64,000 nucleotides of DNA from Cyprinodon diabolis (GCA_030533445.1 CM060062.1:17316164-17380163), one strand, 5' to 3'; counted from the stretch's first letter, positions 1-10,165 are shown. Program-made: numbers and translations. The notes: generated from the sequence alone by a model not told the origin.

Positions 1-190
1 CAAAACAGCTGCTCGTGGTGTCTCTGTGGCTTCTCTCCAGCAGCTCCAGCAGTTGGGCCGATAGACTTTTTCAGCCTATAAATCCTATATCCGCCCTGAA
101 CACTCTTCAATCTTAGCAGCTCAACGCTCTCTCTGTCTGTAAGGTAAGCTAACTTCGAATACTGGTGGTGGTTTAAAATATATTCTCATC
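1..190 (+). other. Unassigned segment with TATA-like motif and splice-donor-like site
   Basis: TATAAA lies at 77-82. About 60 bp downstream, after a pyrimidine-rich stretch, CTGTAAG is followed by GTAAGCT, a good splice donor (GT at 144-145). This could be a promoter with a short first exon or the U3/R part of an LTR whose start lies left of the window. No open reading frame of note is present, and neither reading is proven. Confidence 0.25.
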
Positions 191-220
191 TTTGCTAAAT
201 CATTGCTCCTTGCCACACAC

Positions 221-1165
221 CCTGCTATGCTCCCTGTGTGTTCCCTGCCTCATTCCCCGCCTTGCATTCTGCCATGCTCCCTGGGTGTTCCCTGCCATGC
301 TCCCCGCTATGCTCCCCGTGAGTCATGTTCCCTGCCACGCTCCCTGCCATGCTCCCTTTGTGATCCCTGCCACTTTACCTGCCTGCCATGCTCCCTGTGT
401 GCTTCCTGCCATGCTGCCTGTGGTCCCCTGCCTTGTTCCCTGCCATGCTCACTGTGTGTTACCTACCATGCTCCCTGTGGTCCCTGGCCTTGTTCCCTGC
501 CATGCTCCCTGTGTGTTCCCTGCCACGCTCCCTGCTATGCTCCCTTTGGTCCCCTGCCTTGCTCCCTGTGTGTTCCCTGCCATGCTCCCTGTGGTCCCTG
601 GCCTTGTTCCCTGCCATGCTCCCTGTGGTCCCTGGCCTTGTTCCCTGCCATGCTACCTGCTATGCTCCCTGTGGTCCCCTGCCATGCTCCCTGCCATGCT
701 CCCTGTGTGTTCCCTGCCTTGTTCCCTGCCATGCTCCCTGTGTGTTCCCTGCCATGCTCCCTGTGGTCCCTGGGCTTGTTCCCTGCCATGCTCCCTGTGT
801 GTTCCCTGCCATGCTCCCTGTGTGTTCCCTGCCATGCTCCCTGTGGTCTCCGGCCTTGTTCCCTGCCATGCTCCCTGTGTGTTCCCTGCTATGCTCCCTG
901 TGGTCCCTGGCCTTGTTCCCTGCCATGCTGCCTGTGTGTTCCCTGCCATGCTCCCTGTGGTCCCTGGCCTTGTTCCCTGCCATGCTCCTTGCCTGCTCCC
1001 TGTGTGTTTCCAACCATGCCTCCTCGCCACATCCCCTGTCGTTTCCTGCCTTGCTTTCTGCTATGCTCCCTGCAATGTTTCCTATGCGTCCTGCAATGCA
1101 CCCTGCTAAGCATTCTGCAAAACTCCTTTATTTTCTCTCTACCATGCTCACTGCTATGATCCCTG
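221..1165. repeat. Minisatellite array
   Basis: The array is built from 11-12-bp blocks of the form TCCCTG followed by 5-6 variable bases. These combine into a 23-bp unit (TTCCCTGCCATG plus CTCCCTGTGTG) and a 34-bp variant that adds a GGTCCCTGGCCTTGT block. Copies are most regular between 400 and 1000 and decay toward 1165. Because the units lack stops and are not multiples of three, long open frames appear on both strands. They encode only the repeat and are not genes. Confidence 0.9.
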
Positions 1166-1254
1166 TCATGATTATTCATTTATCACGTGTATCAGCCTGT
1201 GCATAATGAAGTCCTTCTGTACTCATCCTTCTCCCTCCGCTTTCTGCATATGCT

Positions 1255-1371
1255 GGCGCTCAGGCCTGAACCTCGGCAATTGTTGGGGGTAATATCCTTA
1301 TTCTCATACATCAGTTTATCTGCATTAAAGTATAAATCAGCGTTTATGTTTCCTGCCGAGGCCTGAGCGCC
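1255..1371. repeat. Inverted repeat (foldback) at left end of LTR-like element
   Basis: The left arm 1255-1278 (GGCGCTCAGGCCT...CTCGGCA) pairs with the right arm 1354-1371 (TGCCGAGGCCTGAGCGCC), apart from a small bulge in the left arm. About 75 bp separate the arms. Only the right arm is also present in the second direct-repeat copy. Confidence 0.7.
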
Positions 1372-1445
1372 AAAGTTCAAACTATCGTATCAATAAACTC
1401 TTCTAATTGCGTCTTTCTCTCTCTGTGAGTTTTTCAGATTGAAAT
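1291..1445 (+). repeat. Direct repeat copy 1 (LTR-like)
   Basis: It matches 2012-2166 nearly base for base, carries AATAAA, and ends with CAGATTGAAAT. Confidence 0.85.
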
Positions 1446-2011
1446 GAAGCTAAGGCGGAAATTCAACTGAAGAAACTCTGATTACTTCCATTCAATCTGA
1501 GGCTGATCCGCCTCCGATGCAGCCAACCCGCTTCAAGCCACTTTCCTCGATGCCCAATCATCTTCCAGCACTCTACTTAAAGCCACTCCAAATCATCTCT
1601 AGGCCTGCTCTTCAACAAGCGCAAGATCCATCGCTCCTATGTCGGACTTTGATTCAGACAACCCACCTCCATCCCCTTCTCCACCATTGTAGTAAGCTCA
1701 TCCGACTCCTCCTCGATGCTCCTTCAACCTCACCTCCAGTGTGTACTCCCTCCAGACTTTCATGGAGTTCCCTGTCACTTTAAACGGTCCGGCAGAAGAC
1801 CGCCACGTTGAGCCTGGTTCTGCCAGAGATTTCTTCCCAAAGGGGAGTTTTTTCTCTCCACAGTCACTTCATGCTTGCTCTTCATGGACAGTTTATGCAA
1901 ACTTTGTTCATTCAGTGACATCTAACTCAAGCATCACTCTGTATACCAGCCTCTATGGATTAACCAAACTTCATCTATCTAAACTCCACCACCAGTTTCA
2001 GGCCCGGGGGG

Positions 2012-2166
2012 AATATCCTTATTCTCATACATCAGTTTATCTGCATTAAAGTATAAATCAGCGTTTATGTTTCCTGCCGAGGCCTGAGCGCCAAAGTTCA
2101 AACTATCGTATCAATAAACTCTTCTAATTGCATCTTTCTCTCTCTGTGAGTTTTTCAGATTGAAAT
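2012..2166 (+). repeat. Direct repeat copy 2 (LTR-like)
   Basis: Second copy of 1291-1445. It is preceded by GGCCCGGGGGG, which could serve as a polypurine-like primer tract, and is followed by unrelated AT-rich sequence. Confidence 0.85.
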
Positions 2167-2398
2167 AATTACATATGAATAAACATTCATATTAAGAAAG
2201 GCAACTACAAGAGCATCACCGGGGCAATGCAGGATTTGTCCTACTTGCATTAAGAAAACGATACAGGTTTATTTAATCAGAAACAAATAGACTTAAGAAG
2301 AGTTTCTTTCCCAAAGCAGTGAGTGCAATCATTCCCCTGCAGGCAAACAATAAAAAATAAAATAAAAAATAAAATTAAAATGGAAAAAACCTCTAGAC

Positions 2399-2625
2399 CA
2401 GGGGTGGGCCATTCCACATCCTGAGGGCCGGTATCCAGCAACTTTTAGATGTGCCTTTAGTTCAACACACCTGAATCAAGTAATTAGATGATTGAGAGGA
2501 CTGGAGGAACTGACTGTATACTGAGGAGGAGGTAATTCAGCTATTTGATTCAGTTTTGTTTGACCAAGGATCAATCTAAAAGCTGCAGGATACAGACCCT
2601 CGGGAACTGGAATTTTCCACCCCTG
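2399..2625. mobile_element. hAT-type MITE with 8-bp target duplication
   Basis: The left end reads CAGGGGTGGGCCATTCCA. The right end, reverse-complemented, reads CAGGGGTGGAAAATTCCA. Flanking 8-mers CTCTAGAC (2391-2398) and CTCTTGAC (2626-2633) match at 7 of 8 positions, as expected for a hAT target duplication. The 227-bp body has no coding capacity, so it is a non-autonomous element. Confidence 0.8.
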
Positions 2626-2633
2626 CTCTTGAC

Positions 2634-3949
2634 CATTTCATAGACTGTTGCAGCACAAGCTGCACTTAATGTAAACACTTACAGCTACAATCATTAAGTC
2701 TCCTGTAAGGATGCTTCTTCTTCATATTTTTCTAACATTTATTTAACTAACATTATGATGAAATATTGACAATAAATACTGTTGATTCAGCTAGGTAGCA
2801 GAAGGCAGCAGGATCAAGCAGCAGCAGCATTTGGTAGTGGCACCTCAGGTGGCAGCTGGATCTAATTTGTTACACTTGGGGTGGCACTTTCACAGGCTTG
2901 CGACTGACATGAGGTTTCACTAAGCCATTGGCCATGTGCCGCAATTCTATTGCTGATTATGAGAAAACTGTTTGAGTTTGGGATTATGAGAAAAGTTCTT
3001 TCCAAATAAGTTTGATTGACTAATTCAGCCACTTTTTCCTACTCTGCCTTTGTTTCCATTACATTTTGCAAAGTAATTTTACTTACATGAAATTACTTTA
3101 GAATATAAATTGATTGCTATGCTAATCTGGAAAAGTAGAGCGTTGTGCAATACAAGTCACAATTAACTATAGATCTGAATATGAACTATGGCATATGAAC
3201 TTAAACTATGGCATATACCTTCAGAAACTGGACAGGGATTAGATTTTATATATAATACTTTGAATCTACCCCTGTATTTATTTTGAAATATGCCTTGAAA
3301 CAGCATTTGTTGTGAACTAAATGTATATAAATTAGCTGATATAAATTGGGCAGAGTACTGCTTAACACAGTTTAAATCTCTTGAGATGTAAACTAGAGAA
3401 TCAAAGAAGAAAAGATTTTTGTAACAAGACTAACCTAAATGCCTTTAAATAAATAACTACTTTAAAAGTTAATACTTCAAAACTATATACATCAGTAACA
3501 GACAGATTTTAGGAAAGTAAGTGATCAGCACAATAAGAATGTAGCTGATCAAAAAGCAATGTGTCGACCTTATCACTGAATACTGTGTTTTGTTGTCATA
3601 TAAAAAGTCAAATAATTCAAGTTTTATTACCTTTATGTGTGTCTTTAATTTGAAAACTGTGTTAAGAGATGCTGACTCATGATAGTGAGAATGGCGATTA
3701 TAATGCTCTTTTTACAACTGCATGTGAGTCTGCCCATAAAATTGTATCCATGATAAAGGATTCGGCCTTTGGATAGAACACACCCAACCCATCAAGTTTG
3801 AAACCATGGGACATACATTTGCAGTGTTTGTACTGGCTTGACAAAAAAATATATATATATATATTTTGTTAATTATTAATCAACTTTTGAAAGTATTTAA
3901 GACTTGGCTGAACACAGAAAGTAAAATTGCACGGGACTTGAAGAAAACA
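2634..3949 (+). other. 5' flank of the first C1q gene
   Basis: No gene is seen. The part from about 3540 to 3740 is recognisably similar to 12800-12970 upstream of the second C1q gene (shared blocks such as CTGTGTTTTG, TGTCATATAA, GTGAGAATGG), so the promoter was duplicated with the gene. Gene 1 has CATAAA (3735-3740) where gene 2 has TATAAA. It also has roughly 135 extra bases, including an AT run at 3849-3864, before the shared GTATTTAAG block. Confidence 0.6.
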
Positions 3950-5947
3950 ATGCTGAAAATGGAGACAATAATGATTTTCCAATTGTTTCTTCTAATCTGC
4001 TCTTTTTCCACAGCTCTGCTTCAATCAGACTCAGAGAATGAAATCCTTTCACATTCAAGGCAAACTGAATCACAGAAAAGTGAAACAGGAAATCTCTTTG
4101 ACCCCCAACAAAGATGTACACAGGACATCAATGCTGTGCTGAGAGAGATGAGCTCCTCTTTGGGTGGACTCAAGGTTAGCATGGAGTACTTACGGAGGGA
4201 TAATGAAGGTATGTTAACCCAGAGCACCAAAGCTTTAAAGAATCACCTCTAAGAGTCAATTGTTTATTTTTAAATAAACATTTAAACATGTTTTATTTTA
4301 CTTCTGCAAACAGCTAAGACAAAATAAATAGAGTTGTTGAAGGAACAGGACCAAGGTCATTTTTAGACAGAAGACAAACACCTGATTTTTTAAATGGCAT
4401 CACATTTAAACATCTTTCATTTTATTTCTGCCAACAGCTAAAACAAAAGAAATAGAGTTGTTGAAAGAACAGTATCAAGGTAATTATTAGATAAAAAAAG
4501 AAACACCTGAATATACCTAAATGCCTAAACCTAATATTTAGGATGATTAGAATTATATTGCTTAAATTAATATCAGTTGCTTTTTTGTTTGATTTTTTTG
4601 TACAACTAGTAAGCATGAGAAAGCTGGAGGAGCAGTATCGAGGTATTTATTACACCATCCATCCATCCATCCATCCATCCATCCATCCATCCATCCATCC
4701 ATCCATCCATCCATCCATCCATCCATCCATCCTCTGGCACTCTATGGTTAAAAGGATTCGCATAACCTGGACAGGTCATGAGTCTCTCACAGGGCTTTAT
4801 TAGATTATTCTAAGAATATATTATCTTATATTATTCTTGTACATAATAAATAATTGACACATTGACACAAGTCAATTTTGCTCTGATGTTTGTTAATAAT
4901 CTCACTTACATGCAGTCAATTTAGAGGGCAAAGCTGATTGGTTTAACAGTTTTCAAGATATCAATGAGGTCAAAAGGCCAGTAACTACAATTTGCTTTCG
5001 AATATGTGATGTCAATACACTACTGTGGATAATTTTAATACATTTTTTATTTTATATTCAATCCATTAAATTTTTTTCAAACCAATTTACAGTTCAGGCA
5101 GAAGAACTGATCACTCTTAAAGCCAGGGCAAACAACACTGAAGACCAGGTGGAGGTTCTGAGCAGGGAAGGAAAAGGTTTGGAAAAATAAATCTTAAAAT
5201 ATTTACATCAGGTATTGAATAATCTTAAGCATGTCCTGAAAGAAAATTAAGTTATATACTTTTTTAACTTGTCCAATAAGTCATTTGAATTTATCCTTGT
5301 TTCCTAGGGTGATTGTAGGTTTCTTGTAAAAATAGTTTAGCTTCAAACAACATAATTTTAGCTAAAACCTTCTTAATGTATGATTGCCAAAGAAAAATAA
5401 CTTTTTGATCTTCCTTATACTTACAGTAAAACGAGTGGCTTTCTCTGCTTCCCTGCTGGCCTCAGGTACAGGAAATATTGGACCATTTAACACACAGAGA
5501 CCTCTAGTCTTCAGACATGTTGTTGCAAATATTGGCAATGCTTACAACCCAAACACAGGTACTCTAACATATATTTGAAATTAGTTTATACCTAGTTTAT
5601 GTTTTTTTTATATATAAAGACATGTACAGAAGAAAATTAAAACAGAAACATTTTGCTTCACAGGTTTTTTCACTGCACCTGTAAGAGGGGCTTATCACTT
5701 TGAGTTCTACATATATGGACAAGGAGATGCGTCGCACCATACAGGTGCTGTTTTGGTCAAGAATGGACATCCTATTTGCATTGCTTGGCAACATCAGCCT
5801 TCACATTATGTTAAACCATCAAATGGTGTCACATTGCTGTTAGAGGTTGGAGATGTTGTATTATTGAATCAGTGGGCAAACACAAAACTTTATGATAATC
5901 AGAATCATCATACCACCTTTAGTGGTCATTTGCTTTTTACTATGTGA
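3950..5947 (+). CDS. Secreted C1q-domain protein, tandem copy 1
   Basis: Six coding exons: 3950-4208, 4438-4479, 4610-4642, 5093-5176, 5427-5558, 5664-5947. All introns are GT-AG and all internal junctions are phase 1, giving 277 aa. Residues 1-24 form a signal peptide (METIMIF, then a Leu/Ile/Phe-rich core). Residues 25-86 carry a Cys in QRCTQDI and an amphipathic helix. Residues 87-139 form a coiled-coil stalk from exons of 14, 11 and 28 residues. Residues 140-277 are the C1q/TNF-like domain, from VAFSAS through GAYHFEF to TTFSGHLLF. Such proteins usually trimerise and act outside the cell; fish have many, several with innate-immune roles. The exact paralogue is not identified. The start was chosen for the signal peptide; an upstream in-frame ATG (3866) would bury it. 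A 42-bp exon copy at 4314-4355 is dead and presumably skipped. Confidence 0.85.
4314..4355 (+). pseudogene. Dead duplicate of the 42-bp coiled-coil exon (C1q gene 1)
   Basis: It has acceptor CAG, 42 bp, and donor GTCATT. Its sequence matches the live exon at 4438-4479 and its counterpart 13405-13446. In the reading frame set by exon 1, codon five is TAA (4325-4327), where the other copies have GAA. Because the exon is symmetric (phase 1-1), skipping it keeps the frame, while including it would end the protein about 90 residues in. Confidence 0.75.
4655..4732. repeat. (CATC)n microsatellite
   Basis: About 19 uninterrupted CATC tetranucleotides lie just behind the donor of the third exon of C1q gene 1. 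The other gene copy lacks it at this place. Confidence 0.95.
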
Positions 5948-5995
5948 TTGTGAAATACTTGTTGTTCTTCTAGTCATAACATGCCAAATAATTTC

Positions 5996-6001
5996 ATTAA
6001 A
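5996..6001 (+). terminator. Candidate poly(A) signal of C1q gene 1
   Basis: ATTAAA lies about 50 bp behind the stop codon in AT-rich sequence and is the first plausible signal. The choice is an inference. Confidence 0.3.
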
Positions 6002-6299
6002 ATATATAAATACGACTTTCTACTATTCCTTTTCACTGTAAAAATCATAATTAATTTAAAATGTCTATTTTTTTGACATTTTTATTTTTATCCTTTGAGA
6101 CATTACAATACAGAGGTAGTTACTTTCAGGGAACGCACAATGTTATTACTGCCACTCACAATTAATTTTTGGTATGTACAAAATTATAAGCAAAATATAC
6201 AGTTACATCTAAAATTACATCTAACAACTTTGAACAAACAGGGAAAGATAGGTCTACCTGAAAAAGCAGGGATAAATGATACCAGGCGGTTTTGAAATA

Positions 6300-6919
6300 A
6301 AGTATAAGAGATACATTAATATATAAATCCTTAGACGCTAAATAACAGGCATTGCATGGTGATCCATTCCATACTTCTGTTTGTTCAAGACCAGCATATA
6401 TAACCCACTTGGCCCACCTCTTAGTGACTATGTTTTTTTTGAAGTCGGAATCAGAAGGTGATCCTTTCCATAAAGTTTATTTAATTTAAGACACTTATCC
6501 ACTCTTATATTGTGGGTCGGTCTGGGACCACCCAATGTCTTGTGAGAGCTTTTTTTTACCAGCAGTTGTCAGAATATCAAATAAATATTCATGAGCTTTC
6601 CTAAACTGTAAATCAGAATTTCCTAAAAATTATGTTGAAAACTGCAGAGGTAGATTAGTTTTAAACAGACCTTTAGTACCTTAAGCTCTGCCTAAAAGGG
6701 TTTGACCACTTGGCATTCCCAAAAGATATGCCAATGATCGGCTTCCCGGTGTCCGCATTGCCTCCAACACACAGCTTCACCTCCAATAAAATGTGTCTTT
6801 TGTTTTGGTGTGATAAAGAAACGGATCAAACACTTCCAACCAATCTCTCGGCATGAATGAGAGCTGGTGCATTTCCACTGGGATTGGCAAATGTCAAGCC
6901 ATTCCTCCTCAGTTATTAT
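6300..6919 (-). mobile_element. Fish L1-type LINE, 3' part of ORF2 (degenerate)
   Basis: On the minus strand the peptide at 6692-6949 contains KCLIRFFITPKQKTHF, then CWRQCGHREADHWHIFWEC. This is the C-terminal region of fish L1 ORF2, with its Cys/His motif. Sequence below 6692 continues the LINE out of frame (a stretch ending in LYGKDHLLIPTSKK), so the copy is broken by stops and shifts. It continues at 8465-9420 on the other side of an inserted hAT element. The left limit is approximate. Confidence 0.8.
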
Positions 6920-7360
6920 CCGATTACCATCGGCGTCGACAGACCCCATTTACTGGGGCACGTGCCCCAGTATAAATGAGCTGTCCCCCAGTATAAATCT
7001 CATGAATATTTGCAACAGTGATAAATTTTTTTAATGCAACAATTTAGATAATTCCAACGGGAGGAGACGTATATTTCTACTCAAATGCGCAGCAAGTGTG
7101 TTGTTAACTCCAAATTGAGGATGTATTAGCGCCCCCACGTCAGCGCATGTCACTGCATGAACTGCAGGTAAATTAACGCGCTGCTCTCAACTGAGTTGGA
7201 TGGGGCACTGTGCGGCCCCGACGCATTTTTTATTTTTTTTTTATTGACAGGTAAGAAACATTGTTATGGTAACGTTTCTCACCTGTCAATTTTATTATTT
7301 TCCCAGTGAAACCACATGATTTATAGGCTACTAACTGAAAATTACCGCATTGGTTTGTAG

Positions 7361-7430
7361 ATGGATATCAGGAAATTCCTCACACGAAGCAGAGACAGGG
7401 AAGCAGTAAAACAAGATGAGAGAGAGGGAG
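7361..7430 (+). pseudogene. hAT transposase first exon (remnant)
   Basis: ATG is followed by a basic/acidic 23-codon stretch starting MDIRKFLTRSRDREAV and ending at a clean donor (GTAAGGT at 7431). N-terminal starts of the MDIRKFF type are common in ZMYM/TTF-like hAT transposases. The middle of the protein is absent. Confidence 0.5.
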
Positions 7431-7841
7431 GTAAGGTCCCGTAATGAATTAGTGATTTAAGCTAACTAGTTACATTAGGAACGTTATTAGCAATATGATA
7501 GATATTTACATAATTATAAATTTAAGTTTTTTGATGTTTGCTGTATAGAATGAGAATGAAGGTGCTGGAGTAGGAAAGGGAGGAGGAGGCGAGACTGACA
7601 GGCAAGAGACAGGTGAGAGACAGGAGAGAGACAGGACCATGAAGGTTATGAGGATGCAACAACCAGCTTGCACAAACAAGAAGGGGACATTAGTGACTTA
7701 GGGGGAAAGCATGATGGTCCTAGACAAGTGAAGTTGTCCCACTATCTCCAGCACAAATTTGGAGTAAAAAAAACTTTCATTTAATTCAAAATGGTTTGAA
7801 AGCTTTTCCTGGTTGAAAAAGAAAGCCTTGTCATCAAGGAT

Positions 7842-8150
7842 ATGCAGTGTGTTTTCAACTTGCTTGATAACATCATGTTCCCCACACTAGCAGGTCATCC
7901 AGATCTCCTCACCATCCAAGTCTACAGCTGTAGGTGTGAAAGGTCATTCAGTGTGTTGAGAAGGCTCCACACTTGGCTGAGGTGCACAATGGGACAAGAC
8001 AGGCTCCATCATCTGGCTATTTTATCAGTTAAAAAGGAAGAACTTTCTAAGCTGAGTCACAGTCAAGTGATTGACCGCTTTGCAAAAATGAAAAATAGGA
8101 GGTACACTTTATTGCTCAAAAAAATTAAAGAAAAACTTAGTTCGGGTTGA
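7842..8150 (+). pseudogene. hAT transposase C-terminal dimerisation domain (remnant)
   Basis: A 102-codon open frame contains CERSFSVLRRLHTWLRCTMG followed by RLHHLAILSV, the signature of the hAT C-terminal dimerisation region. The first in-frame Met is internal; the true protein would start far upstream in a full-length element. No DDE core is encoded here. Confidence 0.8.
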
Positions 8151-8464
8151 GTTAAACTTTCCCCTGAACTAAAACTCTGAAACCTAGGAATTAATGATTA
8201 CTTCAAAATGTGTATAAGGAAACTTTTTATTTTTTAAAGTTGGTAATGTCTTATTTTTTATAGCTGCAATGTTGAAAATGTTCATGTTTGTTAAAACAAA
8301 TATGCTCTTACACTCATTAATATCTCAACTGGTAATTTTGGTAGGAATTTATCAGGGTGTGGCAGTGTGCTTTTCTGTATTTGTGTATGGCAGGAGGGGC
8401 ATAGGCGGTAGGGGGGGCAGTGCCCCAGTAAAGCTTTGTGCCTAGCAACGCCCCTGCCGATTAC

Positions 8465-9420
8465 CATCCCTCTCTCACTTTTTCCTAACGTAGTCTATAT
8501 TGTGGGACTTAGATAATAGGTAGATAGTAGTAGATAATAGGCCTTTCTAAGTTTTGGAGATGACACCCTTGTTAGATTTTCCTTGATAAGCATCAGTAAA
8601 GATTTTTAATATGGGGTCACTGAGGTCTGTTTCCTTTCTGATATGTTCAAAGCGACTACACACCTGGAGGAATCTAAAAAATTCAGTTCGGACCAGGTTG
8701 TGGTCTTCCTTCAACCTATCAAAGCTTTTGAGTTGTCAATTTTATGAAAGAGATAAGTATGTTGTTATTCCTTTCGAAATTTACGATTTAAATCGTTTAT
8801 CTATTACACTAGCCCTAAACTCCTGATCATAAGCACACCATGGGATTATTTGTAATCTGTAATTTAATTTATATTCATCTTTTATCATGTTCCAAATTTT
8901 TTACTGCACTTTGATCCATGGATTCTGTACCTTACCTTTGAGTCCTCCCAAATGCTTGTGAGCTAGAACTGCTTGTATTGGGGACCAGTTTGACTTAAGA
9001 GTTATATTTTTCCATCTAGCTTGGAAGGATGGGTTACACAGATTAATTAGGGGTCTAATCTGAGCAGCACAAAAGTAATGTTTAAAATTAGGTAATGACA
9101 TTCCCCCTTTCTCTTTTGGCAATTGTAAAGTCTTAAGTCTAACCCTGGGTTTTTTACCCTGCCAAATAAACCGTGAATAATCTTATTCAGTTCAGAATTT
9201 TTTTGGGGGGGGGGTTTCTGCTGGGGGTGCCTGAAATAAGTGAAGACATTGTGGGAGAATATTCATTCTTACAGAATCAATTCTGTGACTAAGACTAAGA
9301 AAAGAAATTGAATCCTATCTGTGAATAGCGTCTTTAATTTTCACCAAGAGGGGGCCATAATTTGTCTCTGCTAATGTTGAAATAATTTTAGATGTCTTAA
9401 CTTGAAAATATAATGTCGTT
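8465..9420 (-). mobile_element. Fish L1-type LINE, upstream ORF2 part (degenerate)
   Basis: Minus-strand translation gives RIDSVRMNILPQCLHLFQ, then WQGKKPRVRLKTLQLPKEKGG, then MSLPNFKHYFCAAQIRPL. This is the conserved region after the reverse transcriptase of fish L1 ORF2. The LINE is 5'-truncated: no RT palm or endonuclease is seen beyond about 9420. Stops and frameshifts are present. Confidence 0.8.
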
Positions 9421-9759
9421 TTTTTATAATGCAGGACTTTTATCTTATTCTTATGAACCATTTATTGTAATATATTATTGATTTTAAATTAAAATAGTTA
9501 AAATGGAAATTGAACTGTCTAAAAATTAGGATGTTATGTGTAGTATTTAATGAAAATGTTTCAGAATACTTGGAGAGTATTACCAAGTTCTACAAATAAT
9601 TTGCGGATGATCATGTACATGTACTTGTTTGTATCATTGACATAATAAGATAAAATTAAAAAATAAAGATTTAAAAATAACTTTTACCTAATATTTATGG
9701 TTTAGGAGACATTGGTGGTTCTGTTAAATTTTCTTAGAGTTTTCAGTTTAATGTTGATT
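9421..9759. other. AT-rich intergenic sequence
   Basis: No gene or recognisable repeat is seen. Confidence 0.5.
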
Positions 9760-10165
9760 TGTGTTTTTCTTTGTTTTCAAGTTTTATTGGTTTAATTTCT
9801 ATTTTTTTGTGTTTTTGGATATATTTTAGCTCTTAGGTTTTTCTTTGTTGTCCATCTTTCTAGAAGCCTCTGTTCTCACCTGCTCCGTATCAGCTCGTTA
9901 GTCCTGCCTTTGTTCAGTCAGCCATAAATACTCTCCCTGTGCAGTTCCTCAGTGCTGGTTCCTCCTCTCTCCTTGTCTTTCCCTGACTACTTGTGTTTGT
10001 TTTCTCTGATGTCTCCATGGTTCTGGTTAGTTTTACATTTTAAGTTGGATTTTGGATTCTTGCCTCTGTTAACTGTGATCATTCATTAAAACTGCAAGAA
10101 CTCACCTCTGCCTCCCTGCCTCTGCATTTGGGTCCTCAAACCTCAACCAAGCACTGACAAAGTGT
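9760..10165 (+). repeat. Fish interspersed repeat, LTR- or LINE-tail-like
   Basis: The order of blocks is CTCGTTAGTCCTGCC, CATAAATACTCTCCCTG, a TTTTGGATT segment, CATTAAAACTGC, then CCTCTGCATTTGGGTCCTC. It resembles a widespread fish repeat that carries a TATA-like box and ends in a CATTAAA or AATAAA signal plus a GGGTCCT tail. Class and exact ends are uncertain. Confidence 0.5.

Larger units (their letters stand above)
1255..2166. mobile_element. Small element with LTR-like direct repeats
   Basis: Two 155-bp direct repeats (1291-1445 and 2012-2166, offset 721 bp) differ at about one base (GCGTC versus GCATC). Each ends in AATAAACTCTTCTAATTG followed by a pyrimidine tract, like the R/U5 part of an LTR. 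The 566 bp between them have no intact gag or pol reading frame, and the two open frames there (88 and 102 codons) match nothing I recognise. The near-identity points to a recent non-autonomous LTR element or a tandem duplication of a solo LTR. A clear primer-binding site and a target duplication were not found. Confidence 0.45.
6928..8456 (+). mobile_element. Internally deleted hAT element nested in the L1
   Basis: The insertion is flanked by a perfect 8-bp duplication, CCGATTAC (6920-6927 and 8457-8464). The right terminus, reverse-complemented, is CAGGGGCGTTGCTAGG. The left terminus, CATCGGCGTCGACAGA, is a decayed match. Subterminal copies of CCCCAGTATAAAT or CCCCAGTAAAG occur at both ends, and a 20-bp perfect palindrome lies at 6952-6971. 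Inside are the first exon (7361-7430) and the C-terminal dimerisation region (7842-8150) of a transposase, but not the catalytic core, so the 1,529-bp element cannot move on its own. Confidence 0.85.

Noticed and set aside
192..1206. Long open frames (272-318 codons) over the minisatellite, and minus-strand frames at 535-1179
   Set aside because: They encode only the repeat unit in rotating frames; stop-free because the unit lacks stops.
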